DNA of 19,135 nucleotides from an uncultured Coriobacteriales bacterium (GTDB taxonomy: Bacteria; Actinomycetota; Coriobacteriia; Coriobacteriales; QAMH01), in contig CAKUES010000028.1 of assembly GCA_934646835.1 (NCBI GenBank), positions 1 through 19,135 of the forward strand, given 5' to 3'. Both the position numbers and the translations under genes were made by a program. Position 1 is the first letter of the stretch. Every line of letters begins with the position of its first letter. The notes under the pieces were generated by a model. It was given only the letters and a program-made list of their open reading frames with translations. It did no database searches and was not told the DNA's origin. Positions 6,737-14,263 of this stretch are shown one piece after another.

Positions 6737-6847
6737 TAAGTGCGGTCGATTTCAGACTCATGCGGGCGAATTCGACCGCACTTAGTCGCAATCAAGGTCA
6801 AAAGGGCCGCACTTATACGAACATCGAGCCCAAATCGACCGCACTTA
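6737..6847 (-). repeat. TAAGTGCGG array 1 (overlaps the 3' end of the mocA-like gene)
   Basis: Read on the minus strand, TAAGTGCGG words start at 6847, 6815 and 6784 (spacings 32 and 31), and the array ends with the inverted TCGACCGCACTTA complement at 6737-6749. The same geometry occurs at 15142-15252 and 17518-17627 on the plus strand. The last two words form a hairpin with 12-13-bp arms. The middle word supplies the TAA stop codon of the mocA-like gene. Confidence 0.8.
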
Positions 6848-7442
6848 CGTGCTCCTCAAGCACCAGCAGGTCCTCTTGCGTGTCGACATCGAAGAGTTCC
6901 CAGCTGCTAGTAACCTCCACGGTGCGCACACGTTCCCTGTGAGCTTTGGCCACGTAGCCGCCACCCTTGCTTTGCGGCAGTGCGCACAGCTCGTCAAAAG
7001 TCCAGGCGGGAAACAGCACCGGTGCGCCCGGAGTTCCCTCGAAGGCAACGCGCCAAATCGAGCTTGGGTCATCATCGGCATGTGCGAGCAGCTCTTGGAT
7101 GCTTCGAGCGCTAATGAGCGGCTGGTCGCCTTGCATGAAGGTAACAGTGTCGCAGACGGCGGCTATCGCCTCCATACCCAGGCGGACGGTGTCGTTACGA
7201 TGAGGCTCGCTGTGCAAGATGACGGCGACGTCGAGGGATCGGCAGAGTCTCGCCACCTCGTCGGAGCGCGTTACAACTACGAGCTCGTCAAAGAGTCCGC
7301 GTACCGTTTCTGCGACATGTTGGATCAGCGGCTTGCCCTCGAGGACGGCCATGAGCTTGTTTGCCCCAAAACGCGTGCCCATGCCAGAGGCCATGACGAT
7401 GCACCCATGCTTGAGTCTTTGGTTTTCCGCACAAGAGCCCAT
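6813..7442 (-). CDS. MocA-like nucleotidyltransferase (molybdopterin cytidylyltransferase type)
   Basis: This 209-residue nucleotidyltransferase has the GT-A/MobA-type signature ASGMGTRFGANKLMAVLEGK near residues 18-37, the nucleotide-binding loop with the catalytic Arg and Lys. VTFMQGDQPLIS (metal-binding D-x-P block) and a GTPGAPVLFP segment also fit MocA. MocA activates molybdopterin by adding CMP, the form used by the xanthine dehydrogenase family, and the divergently transcribed molybdenum hydroxylase operon supports that job. ATG 7442 is chosen because GAGGTGGG lies 5 bases upstream (7455-7448) and the extension to 7574 would overlap the hydroxylase start. The last 12 residues (HVSAVDLGSMFV) and the stop codon are encoded by the TAAGTGCGG repeat. 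Confidence 0.82.
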   Translation of the reverse strand: MGSCAENQRLKHGCIVMASGMGTRFGANKLMAVLEGKPLIQHVAETVRGLFDELVVVTRSDEVARLCRSLDVAVILHSEPHRNDTVRLGMEAIAAVCDTVTFMQGDQPLISARSIQELLAHADDDPSSIWRVAFEGTPGAPVLFPAWTFDELCALPQSKGGGYVAKAHRERVRTVEVTSSWELFDVDTQEDLLVLEEHVSAVDLGSMFV

Positions 7443-7527
7443 GGTGACCCACCTCGGCAAATAGAACGTTTGAACAGGGAGAACCCCGACAATTTCGCAG
7501 CGACAGGCAAGCTGCGCAAGTATACTT

Positions 7528-8358
7528 ATGATAACTATGCAATCGACAAGTAGTGGAGTGAGAGAGATAGTCACCTTCCAGAATTACGTGCGCGCCCAGA
7601 GCCTGGAGGAGGCCTGGGAGCTCAATCAAAAGAGGCGCAACACCATCGTTGCGGGCATGATGTGGCTCAAGATGAGCAAACAGTCTTTCAACACAGCCAT
7701 CGACCTGTGCGAGCTCGGGCTCGACCGCATCGAGGAGACCGACGAGGAGTTCCGCATCGGCGCGATGGCGACCTTGCGTCAGATGGAGAAGCACCCCGGC
7801 CTTGCCGCCTATTCCTGCGGCGCAGTCGAGGACGCCTTCAAGGACATCGTCGGCGTTCAGTTCCGCAACGGGGCCACGCTCGGTGGCAGCATCTGGCGCC
7901 GCATGGGCTTTTCCGACATAGTCACGGTCTTTATGGCGATGGACAGCTACGTCGAGCTCCACAAGGGCGGCATCGTCCCCCTCGAGGAGTTTGTGAGCAT
8001 GACCTACGACAACGACATCGTCGTCTCCCTCATCGTCAAAAAGCGCCCCGGCGCCTTTGCCTACCAGGCGATCCGCAAGCAGCGCACCGACCTGCCCACC
8101 CTCAACTGCGCCGCAGCCAGGCTCGGCGACGAGCATCGTGTTGTGATCGGCTCGCGCCCAGGCCGCGCCATGATCCTGTGCGATGAAGAGGGCATCCTCG
8201 CAGATGGCATCACAGGCGAGAGCACGGCTGCATTTGCAGAGTACGCTGCGGGCAAGGTCCCCGTTTCCGGCAACATGTGGGGCAGCGCCGAATACCGTGC
8301 GGCGCTCGTGCCCGTTATCACCCGCAGAACCCTTATGGCGCTGAAGGAGGTGCTGTAA
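7528..8358 (+). CDS. Xanthine dehydrogenase family protein, FAD-binding subunit
   Basis: This protein of up to 276 residues fits the FAD-binding domain of CO/xanthine dehydrogenase medium subunits: VAGMMWLKM at 41-49 stands for the usual AGGT loop, and RNGATLGGSI at 113-122 is the second FAD-contact motif. The C-terminal CO_deh_flav_C-like part follows. It passes electrons from the 2Fe-2S subunit to NAD or another acceptor. The start is uncertain: ATG 7528 and 7537 and GTG 7558 are in frame, none has a good ribosome binding site, and family proteins usually begin at TFQNYVRAQS-like sequence, so the true start may be near 7558-7570. TATACT (7521-7526) could be a -10. Its stop overlaps the next start (TAATG). 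It matches E. coli xdhB in role. Confidence 0.88.
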   Translation: MITMQSTSSGVREIVTFQNYVRAQSLEEAWELNQKRRNTIVAGMMWLKMSKQSFNTAIDLCELGLDRIEETDEEFRIGAMATLRQMEKHPGLAAYSCGAVEDAFKDIVGVQFRNGATLGGSIWRRMGFSDIVTVFMAMDSYVELHKGGIVPLEEFVSMTYDNDIVVSLIVKKRPGAFAYQAIRKQRTDLPTLNCAAARLGDEHRVVIGSRPGRAMILCDEEGILADGITGESTAAFAEYAAGKVPVSGNMWGSAEYRAALVPVITRRTLMALKEVL

Positions 8359-8831
8359 TGGAAGTCAAGATCAAGCTCAACGGCAGGCTCGTGTCCGAGG
8401 ATATCGCGCCGGACACGCTCCTCATCGACTTCGTGCGTGCACACGGCTGCTTCAGCGTCAAACGTGGCTGCGAGACCTCGAGTTGCGGCCTGTGCACGGT
8501 CCTGATGGACGACGTGCCGGTGCTCTCTTGCTCCATGCTCGCAGCGCGTGCCGACGGCCACAGCGTCTACACGCTCGAGGGCCTGCAGGAGGAGGCATCG
8601 GACTTCGTCGGCTACATCGCCGACCAAGGTGCCGAGCAATGCGGTTTTTGCAACCCCGGCTTTGTGATGAACACCATCGCGCTGCTGCGCGAGAACCCCG
8701 ACCCCAGCGATGAGGAGATCTGCTCCTACCTCGCAGGCAATCTATGCCGCTGCTCCGGATACGCCGGCCAGCTGCGCGGCATCAGGAACTACTTGGACAG
8801 CAGGGGCAGCAAGGAGGTCAGCCGTGGATAG
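8358..8831 (+). CDS. Xanthine dehydrogenase family protein, 2Fe-2S subunit
   Basis: This 157-residue iron-sulfur subunit is complete. The N-terminal plant-type [2Fe-2S] cluster is bound by C38, C43, C46 and C58 (GCETSSCGLCTVL block). The second, all-helical cluster is bound by C95, C98, C130 and C132 (QCGFCNPGFVMNT and NLCRCSGY). It relays electrons from the molybdenum centre to FAD. The ATG shares one base with the previous stop and has AAGGAGG (8344-8350) 7 bases upstream. The 3' end overlaps the next gene by 8 bases, so the three subunits are translationally coupled. It corresponds in role to XdhC of E. coli. Confidence 0.95.
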   Translation: MEVKIKLNGRLVSEDIAPDTLLIDFVRAHGCFSVKRGCETSSCGLCTVLMDDVPVLSCSMLAARADGHSVYTLEGLQEEASDFVGYIADQGAEQCGFCNPGFVMNTIALLRENPDPSDEEICSYLAGNLCRCSGYAGQLRGIRNYLDSRGSKEVSRG

Positions 8832-11115
8832 GCCCGATTACCAGTCCGTGGGCAAGTCCGTCCGCAAGAAGGACTCCATGCAGCTCTTGCTCGGCAAGCC
8901 CGTCTACACAGAGGACATCGTGCCGGACGCGCTTGTGGTCAAGCTCCTGCGCAGCCCGCATGCCAACGCGATAGTCGAGACCATCGACACCTCCAAGGCG
9001 CTCAAGCTCGATGGCGTCGTGGCTATCTACACCTGGGAAGACGTCCCTCAGGACCGCTTCTCCAACGCCGGTCAGACCTATCCTGAGACCAGCCCCTACG
9101 ACCGCCTGATCATCGACCGTCATGTGCGCTATGTGGGCGACGTGGTCGCCATCGTCGCCGCAGAAGACGAGGCGACCGCCAACAAGGCGCTCTCCCGCAT
9201 CAAGGTGAGCTACCAGGTGCTCGAGCCAGTCTTGGACTTCCGCGCCGCCAAGGACAATCCCGTCCTCGTGCATCCGGAGGACAACTGGCACACCTTGGGC
9301 GAGCTGGGTGCGGACAACCAGCGCAACCTGGTCGCCACCACCGCAGACGAGGACGGCGACCCGGATGCCGTCTTTGCCGATTGCGACATCGTCTTGGAGC
9401 GTACCTTCCACACCAAGGCCTTCAACCAGGCCATGATGGAGACCTTCCGCACTTTTGCGCAGATGGATCGCTACGGGCGCCTGCACATCATCTCCTCGAC
9501 GCAGATCGTCTTTCATATCCGCCGCATCCTCTCCCATGCGCTCGGCATCCCCAAGAGCCGCATCCGCGTGGAGAAGCCGCGTATTGGCGGCGGCTTTGGC
9601 GCAAAGCAAACTGCAGTCTGCGAGATGTACCCCGCCTTCGTTACGCTCAAGACCGGGCGCCCCTCCCTGCTCGTCTACTCCCGCAAGGAGGCGCAGACCT
9701 GCGGCTCCCCGCGCCACGAGATGGAGATCACCGTGCGCCTGGGCGCAAACAACGACGGTCGCATCCGAGCACTCGACGTCCATACGCTGTCGAACTCCGG
9801 TGCCTATGGCGAGCACGGCTGGGCAACCGTCGGCCTGACGGGCCACAAGTCCATCCCGCTGTATACCGGCTCGCTCGAGGCCTTCAGGTTCACGACCAAC
9901 GTGGTCTACACCAACATGCAGCCCTCCGGTGCCTACCGCGGCTTCGGCGCGACGCAGGGCCAGTTTGCCGTCGAGAGCACCGTCAACGAGCTTGCAGAGA
10001 GGCTGGGGGTCGACCCCGTTGCCCTGCGCGAGAAGAACATGCTGCGCGAGGGCATGGCGATGCCTGCGTACTACGGCGAGATCGCGCGCTCTTGCGCGTT
10101 GGACCGCTGCCTAGAGCACTGCCGCGAGATGTTTGACTGGGAGGCCAAGTACCCGGTGCGCGACATGGGCAACGGCAAGGTCCGCGCCGCGGGCGTGGGC
10201 ATGTCCATGCAGGGCTCTGGCATCGCCGGCATCGACACCGGCTCCGTTACCATCAAGCTCAACGACGACGGCGGCTACATGCTGCTCATCGGAGCCGCGG
10301 ATATGGGAACGGGCTGCGATACCATCCTCGCCCAGATGGTCGCCGAGCACATGGAGTGCTCTGTTGACGAGGTCTCCGTCTTTGGTGCCGACACCGACGC
10401 CTCGCCGTACGACTCCGGTTCCTACGCGTCTTCGACCACTTATGTTACCGGCATGGCAGTGGAGAAGGCCTGCACCCTGCTCAAGGAGCGCTTGTGCGCG
10501 ATTGCGGCAGAGGTCTTGGGCTGCGAGGCCGACGAGCTTGAGTTCGAAGGTGGCCGCGTGGTCCGCATGGGCACCGACGAGGCAGTCTCCTTGCCCGCCA
10601 TCGCCCAGAAGAGCCAGTTCAACAGCTGCCAGCAGGCAGAGGCAACGGCCATGCACTCCTCCCCTGTCTCTCCCCCGCCGTTCATGGTCGGCATGGTGGA
10701 GATCGAGCTCGACCGCGAAACCGGCATGGTCGAGGTGCTTGACTTCTCCAGCGTGGTTGATTGCGGCATCCCCATCAACCCGGCTCTGGCTCGTATCCAG
10801 GCCGAGGGCGGTATCGTCCAAGGTATCGGTCATACGCTTATGGAAAACGTGACGCGCACACCCAAGGGCATGATCCGTGAGTCGAGCTTTCTCACCTATC
10901 GCATGCCCACGCGCTTGGACACCGGCCAGATTCACGTCGAGTTCGAGAACTCCTACGAGCCGACGGGCCCGTTTGGCGCCAAATCGCTCGGCGAGATCGT
11001 CATCAATACGCCTGCGCCGGCTATCGCCCATGCAATTTACCGCGCAACCGGCGTCTGGCACCGCGAGCTGCCCATTTTGCCCGAGCACATCCTGCTTGCA
11101 AAGCCAGAGGAGTAA
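8824..11115 (+). CDS. Xanthine dehydrogenase family protein, molybdenum-binding subunit
   Basis: This 763-residue catalytic subunit has the family landmarks in order: an N-terminal a/b hammerhead domain (LLGKPVYTEDIVPDALVVKL), QAMMETFRTFAQ, GGGFGAKQ at 255-262, GAYRGFGATQGQ at 369-380, and GPFGAKSLGEI with the presumed catalytic Glu at 724. It hydroxylates a purine or another N-heterocycle at a molybdopterin cytosine dinucleotide centre. The start is GTG 8824, 5-6 bases after AAGGAGGTC; the open frame from 8710 only shadows the iron-sulfur gene. No accessory maturation gene other than the mocA-like one is present. Context with an NCS2 permease favours xanthine or hypoxanthine, but relatives act on nicotinate and other substrates, so the substrate is inferred. 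Confidence 0.93.
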   Translation: MDRPDYQSVGKSVRKKDSMQLLLGKPVYTEDIVPDALVVKLLRSPHANAIVETIDTSKALKLDGVVAIYTWEDVPQDRFSNAGQTYPETSPYDRLIIDRHVRYVGDVVAIVAAEDEATANKALSRIKVSYQVLEPVLDFRAAKDNPVLVHPEDNWHTLGELGADNQRNLVATTADEDGDPDAVFADCDIVLERTFHTKAFNQAMMETFRTFAQMDRYGRLHIISSTQIVFHIRRILSHALGIPKSRIRVEKPRIGGGFGAKQTAVCEMYPAFVTLKTGRPSLLVYSRKEAQTCGSPRHEMEITVRLGANNDGRIRALDVHTLSNSGAYGEHGWATVGLTGHKSIPLYTGSLEAFRFTTNVVYTNMQPSGAYRGFGATQGQFAVESTVNELAERLGVDPVALREKNMLREGMAMPAYYGEIARSCALDRCLEHCREMFDWEAKYPVRDMGNGKVRAAGVGMSMQGSGIAGIDTGSVTIKLNDDGGYMLLIGAADMGTGCDTILAQMVAEHMECSVDEVSVFGADTDASPYDSGSYASSTTYVTGMAVEKACTLLKERLCAIAAEVLGCEADELEFEGGRVVRMGTDEAVSLPAIAQKSQFNSCQQAEATAMHSSPVSPPPFMVGMVEIELDRETGMVEVLDFSSVVDCGIPINPALARIQAEGGIVQGIGHTLMENVTRTPKGMIRESSFLTYRMPTRLDTGQIHVEFENSYEPTGPFGAKSLGEIVINTPAPAIAHAIYRATGVWHRELPILPEHILLAKPEE

Positions 11116-11123
11116 TCGACGAC

Positions 11124-11162
11124 ATATGCGTGGGGAGGGGCTGGATCCCACCCCACGCATAT
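11124..11162 (+). terminator. Long hairpin after the molybdenum hydroxylase operon
   Basis: ATATGCGTGGGG (11124-11135) pairs perfectly with CCCCACGCATAT (11151-11162), and the interior GGG/CCC can extend the stem. It begins 9 bases after the operon stop. There is no T-run, so it may stabilise the 3' end or be a repeat-family relative rather than an intrinsic terminator. Confidence 0.5.
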
Positions 11163-11191
11163 CGCGTCCCAAAACGGACCTGGTCTCAAAT

Positions 11192-11211
11192 GGGACGGGG
11201 GATACCGTCCC
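11192..11211. repeat. Small hairpin GGGACGG/CCGTCCC
   Basis: A perfect 7-bp stem (11192-11198 with 11205-11211) closes a 6-base loop; it is followed by TTGGAGCACGG, which resembles the 16-bp tandem unit at 3895-3958. Confidence 0.5.
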
Positions 11212-11267
11212 TTGGAGCACGGCGGCTCGAGGCTTGACCTCGCATCTCAAACTCCGCACTATCGCGC

Positions 11268-11276
11268 TGATATAAT
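11268..11276 (+). promoter_or_regulatory. Extended -10 promoter TGATATAAT before the HerA-like gene
   Basis: TG at 11268-11269 and a consensus TATAAT at 11271-11276 form an extended -10. No good -35 lies 16-18 bases upstream. Initiation about 7 bases downstream would fall on or next to ATG 11283, which argues against that ATG being the normal start and favours GTG 11310. Confidence 0.6.
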
Positions 11277-11309
11277 GAGGTCATGTCAGCCGACTCCAAG
11301 GAGGGTATC

Positions 11310-12866
11310 GTGCTTCAAAACGACAAGATCTGGATGGCGCAGGGCGACAACCCCTGCTATCTGCTCCTCAATCAGGCTAATCGACACGGACTAATCGCCG
11401 GCGCATCCGGCACGGGAAAGACGGTCACGCTCAAAGTCATGGCAGAGGGCTTCTCCCAAGCCGGCGTTCCCGTCTTCATGGCCGATGTCAAAGGCGATGT
11501 CACTGGCATGTGTCAAGCCGGTGTCGACTCGGAGAACATGCAGAAGCGCATCGCGAAGTTTGGCCTAGAGGGCTTTACCTACCAAGGTTGCCCAGCGCGC
11601 TTTTGGAGCATGACGGGCGACGACGGCATTCTCGTCCGCGTCACCATCTCCGACATGGGACCGACGCTGCTCTCCCGCCTGCTCGGCCTCACCAAGGTCC
11701 AGGAGGGTGTGCTCAACATTGTCTTCCGCATTGCAGACGACAAGCAGATGCTGCTCATCGACCTCAAGGATCTGCGAGCTATGCTCACCTACGTGAGCGA
11801 GCATGCCAAGGAGTACACAACGACGTACGGCAACGTCTCCTCCCAGTCCGTCGGCGCGATTCTACGCGCGCTCCTCTCGGTTGAGGACCAGGGCGGCGAC
11901 ATCTTCTTTGGCGAGCCCGCGCTCGAGCTCTCCGATTGGTTTGCCTGCGACCCCAACGGCCAGGGCTACGTCAACATCCTCAACGCCGCGCAGATCATCC
12001 AACAGCCACAGATCTACTCCATGTTCCTGCTGTGGATGCTGTCCGATCTTTTCGAGAAGCTGCCCGAGGTAGGCGATATGGACAAGCCGCGCTTCGTGTT
12101 CTTCTTCGACGAGGCACACCTGCTCTTCAAGGACATGCCCAGCGAGCTGCTCAATAAGATCATCCAGGTGGTCAAGCTCATCCGCTCCAAGGGTGTAGGC
12201 GTTTACTTCATCACCCAATCCCCGAGCGATATCCCCGGCGAGGTTTTGGCACAGCTCTCCAACCGCGTGCAGCACGGCTTGCGTGCTTATACTCCCGCCG
12301 AGCAAAAAGCTGTCAAGGCAGCGGCGCAGGCCTTCCGTCCCAATCCCAACTTCAAGAGCGAAGAGGCTGTGCTGGAGCTCGGCACCGGCGAGGCGCTGGT
12401 GAGCTTCCTCGATGAGGACGGCAAGCCGTCTATTGTGGAGAACGCGAAGGTCCTGCCTCCGCAGTGCCTCATGGCCGCCGCCTCTGACGAGGCCAAGGCC
12501 GATGTCGCGCGCGGGCAGCTCGCACTCATGGACAAGTACGGTACGGCCATTGACCGCGAGAGCGCGTTTGAGAAAATCGAGAGCGAGAAAGAGCAAAACG
12601 AGGCGATGGCGGAGCTCGAGCGCCAAAGGGCCGAGCTCGAAAGGCAGAAGGCTGAGTTCGAGAAGCAGCAAGCGGCGCTGCAAAAGGCCGCCGAGAAGGA
12701 GGCCTTGCGCCAACAGAAGGCAGCAGAGAAAGAAGCAGAGCGCGCTGCAAAGGAGTTGCAAAAGAAGAAGGACGCTGCAGCTCGCGTGGCCACCAACGTC
12801 TTGAGCTCTGCCGGCCGCACCGCTGCCAACCAGATTATCCGCGGCCTCTTTGGCACACGACGCTAG
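11310..12866 (+). CDS. HerA-like/DUF853 P-loop ATPase with C-terminal coiled coil
   Basis: This 518-residue cytoplasmic ATPase has Walker A GASGTGKT at 31-38, Walker B FVFFFDEAH at 262-270, and the HerA/FtsK-like run GVGVYFITQSPSDIP (about 293-307) that holds the sensor region. Residues about 420-495 form a strongly charged coiled coil (repeats of AELERQKAEFEKQQ type). It matches the DUF853/YjgR family, whose function is poorly defined; related HerA proteins translocate DNA. The GTG start at 11310 has AAGGAGG (11298-11304) 5 bases upstream; the in-frame ATG at 11283 lies at the predicted transcription start. It stands alone, with its own promoter and a hairpin behind it. No NurA or other partner is nearby. 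Confidence 0.88.
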   Translation: MLQNDKIWMAQGDNPCYLLLNQANRHGLIAGASGTGKTVTLKVMAEGFSQAGVPVFMADVKGDVTGMCQAGVDSENMQKRIAKFGLEGFTYQGCPARFWSMTGDDGILVRVTISDMGPTLLSRLLGLTKVQEGVLNIVFRIADDKQMLLIDLKDLRAMLTYVSEHAKEYTTTYGNVSSQSVGAILRALLSVEDQGGDIFFGEPALELSDWFACDPNGQGYVNILNAAQIIQQPQIYSMFLLWMLSDLFEKLPEVGDMDKPRFVFFFDEAHLLFKDMPSELLNKIIQVVKLIRSKGVGVYFITQSPSDIPGEVLAQLSNRVQHGLRAYTPAEQKAVKAAAQAFRPNPNFKSEEAVLELGTGEALVSFLDEDGKPSIVENAKVLPPQCLMAAASDEAKADVARGQLALMDKYGTAIDRESAFEKIESEKEQNEAMAELERQRAELERQKAEFEKQQAALQKAAEKEALRQQKAAEKEAERAAKELQKKKDAAARVATNVLSSAGRTAANQIIRGLFGTRR

Positions 12867-12899
12867 GCTGCAAGCGTCAAGGATCGACAACCGGCAGGC

Positions 12900-12936
12900 G
12901 CCCCTTGCTTGTTCGAGCAAGGGGCCCGCTTTGCCT
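12900..12936 (+). terminator. Hairpin after the HerA-like gene
   Basis: GCCCCTTGCT (12900-12909) pairs with AGCAAGGGGC (12916-12925) around a 6-base loop, 33 bases after the stop codon. The tail CCGCTTTGCC has few Ts, so termination may be weak or factor-assisted. Confidence 0.55.
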
Positions 12937-12967
12937 CTAAGGAAGCACTGATTAATGCGAGGATTAT

Positions 12968-12994
12968 GGGGAGGGACAGGGTCCCTCCCCTACG
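12968..12994. repeat. G-rich hairpin GGGGAGGGAC/GTCCCTCCCC followed by TACG
   Basis: A 10-bp stem (12968-12977 with 12981-12990) around AGG. The upstream TGATTAATGCGAGGATTAT resembles the flank of the 3863 copy, and the downstream TACGTA resembles 6643, marking a dispersed repeat family. Confidence 0.7.
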
Positions 12995-13040
12995 TAACCT
13001 GCGCTTTTGCCAATCGATCACAGTCGACCCTGGTCGCTCA

Positions 13041-13179
13041 AAAAGTGCGCGAAGTGTTAAGGGTTTGAGTGCGTAAGCGAGTAGCCGAGAATCGGCAAGG
13101 CTGTGACCTGCTGTTATGCAAGCGCCAATTGCCGTCTACTTTCCCCTCTGCTCAAACCCTTAACACTTCGCGCACTTTT
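13041..13179. repeat. 29-bp perfect inverted repeat enclosing 81 bases
   Basis: The arms at 13041-13069 (core GCGCGAAGTGTTAAGGG) and 13151-13179 are exact reverse complements. The 81-base interior (13070-13150) has no open frame of note. The layout (perfect terminal repeats, short interior, non-coding site) resembles a miniature non-autonomous element; a long transcript hairpin is the alternative. I do not see clear target-site duplications. Confidence 0.7.
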
Positions 13180-13221
13180 AGAACAGGGCACGGCTTTGGA
13201 AGCGCTTCTCGCATTCTCCGC

Positions 13222-13254
13222 AAAAAAGCGCGCCCCGGAGAACCGGAGCGCGCT
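13222..13254 (-). terminator. Rho-independent terminator of guaA
   Basis: On the minus strand, GCGCGCTCCGG pairs with CCGGGGCGCGC (13253-13243 with 13238-13228) around a TTCT loop, and is followed by TTTTTT (13227-13222). It lies 29 bases after the guaA stop codon and is one of the two clearest intrinsic terminators in the window. Confidence 0.9.
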
Positions 13255-13282
13255 TGAATGCGTTATCGAGAAGCCGCGAGAC

Positions 13283-14263
13283 TTACTCCCACTCGACCGT
13301 ACCGACGGGCTTGGGGGTCAGGTCGTAGCAGACGCGGCAGATAGTGGGAACCTCTGCCGTGATGCGGGCGGTGATGCGCTTGAGCAGGTCCCAATCAAGC
13401 TCGGGGACCTCTGCGGTCATGACATCGACGGTGTTGATGCAGCGGATGATGCAAGGCCAATCGTAAGCGCGCTTGCCATCACGGACGCCGGTAGCGCGAT
13501 AATCGGGCACAACGGCGAAGTACTGCCAGATCTTGAGGTCGGCGTTGTCGATCTCCTCGCGGACGATGGCGTCTGCATCGCGCAGGGCCTCGAGGCGGTC
13601 GCGTGTGATCTCACCGAGGCAGCGGACACCCAGGCCGGGGCCGGGGAACGGCTGGCGCTCGACCATGTTCTCGGGCAGGCCGAGCTCGCGGCCAATGACG
13701 CGGACCTCGTCCTTGTACAGCAGCTTGACGGGCTCGCACAGCTCGAACTGCAGGTCGTCGGGCAGTCCGCCAACATTGTGATGGGCTTTCACGCCGTCCT
13801 GGGACTCGAGGATATCAGGATAGATGGTGCCCTGGGCGAGGAAGCTGACCTCGTCGCCGACCTTGCGAGCCTCCTCCTCGAAGACGCGGATGAACTCAGC
13901 ACCGATGATCTTGCGCTTTGTCTCGGGCTCGGCAACGCCGACGAGCTTGCCCAGGAAGCGATCGGTTGCATCGACATAGACCAGGTTGGCGTCCAGCTGG
14001 TTTTTGAAGACGTCAACGACCTGCTCGCTTTCGCCTTTGCGCATCAAACCATGGTTGACATGGACGCAGATGAGTTGCTTGCCGATTGCCTTGATCAGCA
14101 GGGCTGCCACGACGGAGCTGTCAACGCCACCGGAAAGAGCCAGTAAGACCTTCTTGTCGCCGATCTGCTCGCGGATTGCAGTGACCTGCTCGTCGATAAA
14201 TGCCTGGGCAAGTTCCGGGGTGGTGATGCGCACCATGTCGTCAGGACGCTTGTTGGGATCCAT
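13283..14263 (-). CDS. guaA: GMP synthase ATP pyrophosphatase subunit (no amidotransferase domain)
   Basis: This 326-residue protein has the PP-loop SGGVDSS at 44-50, HVNHGLMRKGESE, the segment QFELCEPVKLLYKDEVRVIG, RQPFPGPGLGVRCLGEITRD, and the C-terminal dimerisation end LTPKPVGTVEWE. It adenylates XMP and transfers ammonia to make GMP. Standard bacterial GuaA is about 510-525 residues because it carries an N-terminal class I glutaminase; that domain is absent and no stand-alone glutaminase gene lies next to it. The ATG at 14263 has AAGGAG 6 bases upstream (14275-14270). It is convergent with the HerA-like gene, and a strong terminator follows. The identity is certain; the ammonia source is unknown. 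The archaeal two-gene form calls this subunit GuaAb. Confidence 0.94.
   Translation of the reverse strand: MDPNKRPDDMVRITTPELAQAFIDEQVTAIREQIGDKKVLLALSGGVDSSVVAALLIKAIGKQLICVHVNHGLMRKGESEQVVDVFKNQLDANLVYVDATDRFLGKLVGVAEPETKRKIIGAEFIRVFEEEARKVGDEVSFLAQGTIYPDILESQDGVKAHHNVGGLPDDLQFELCEPVKLLYKDEVRVIGRELGLPENMVERQPFPGPGLGVRCLGEITRDRLEALRDADAIVREEIDNADLKIWQYFAVVPDYRATGVRDGKRAYDWPCIIRCINTVDVMTAEVPELDWDLLKRITARITAEVPTICRVCYDLTPKPVGTVEWE

Larger units (their letters stand above)
12867..13282. other. Convergent gap between HerA-like gene and guaA
   Basis: This 416-base stretch has no gene. It holds, in order, a hairpin (12900-12925), a G-rich repeat hairpin (12968-12990), a 29-bp perfect inverted repeat with an 81-base interior (13041-13179), and the guaA terminator (13222-13253). 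Confidence 0.65.

Noticed and set aside
6737..6847. Horizontal transfer from Haemophilus because of the AAGTGCGGT word
   Set aside because: The surrounding genes and base composition are not Pasteurellaceae-like; a 9-base match alone can be coincidence.
8818..9846. 342-codon minus-strand open frame opposite the molybdenum subunit
   Set aside because: Antisense of a strongly conserved catalytic subunit; no family features.
8824..11115. Selenocysteine codon in the molybdenum hydroxylase
   Set aside because: No in-frame TGA is present; a selenium-dependent form would use a labile selenium ligand, which sequence cannot show.
10111..11259. 382-codon minus-strand open frame opposite the 3' part of the molybdenum subunit
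   Set aside because: Reverse-frame shadow of a conserved gene; no domain or start signal.
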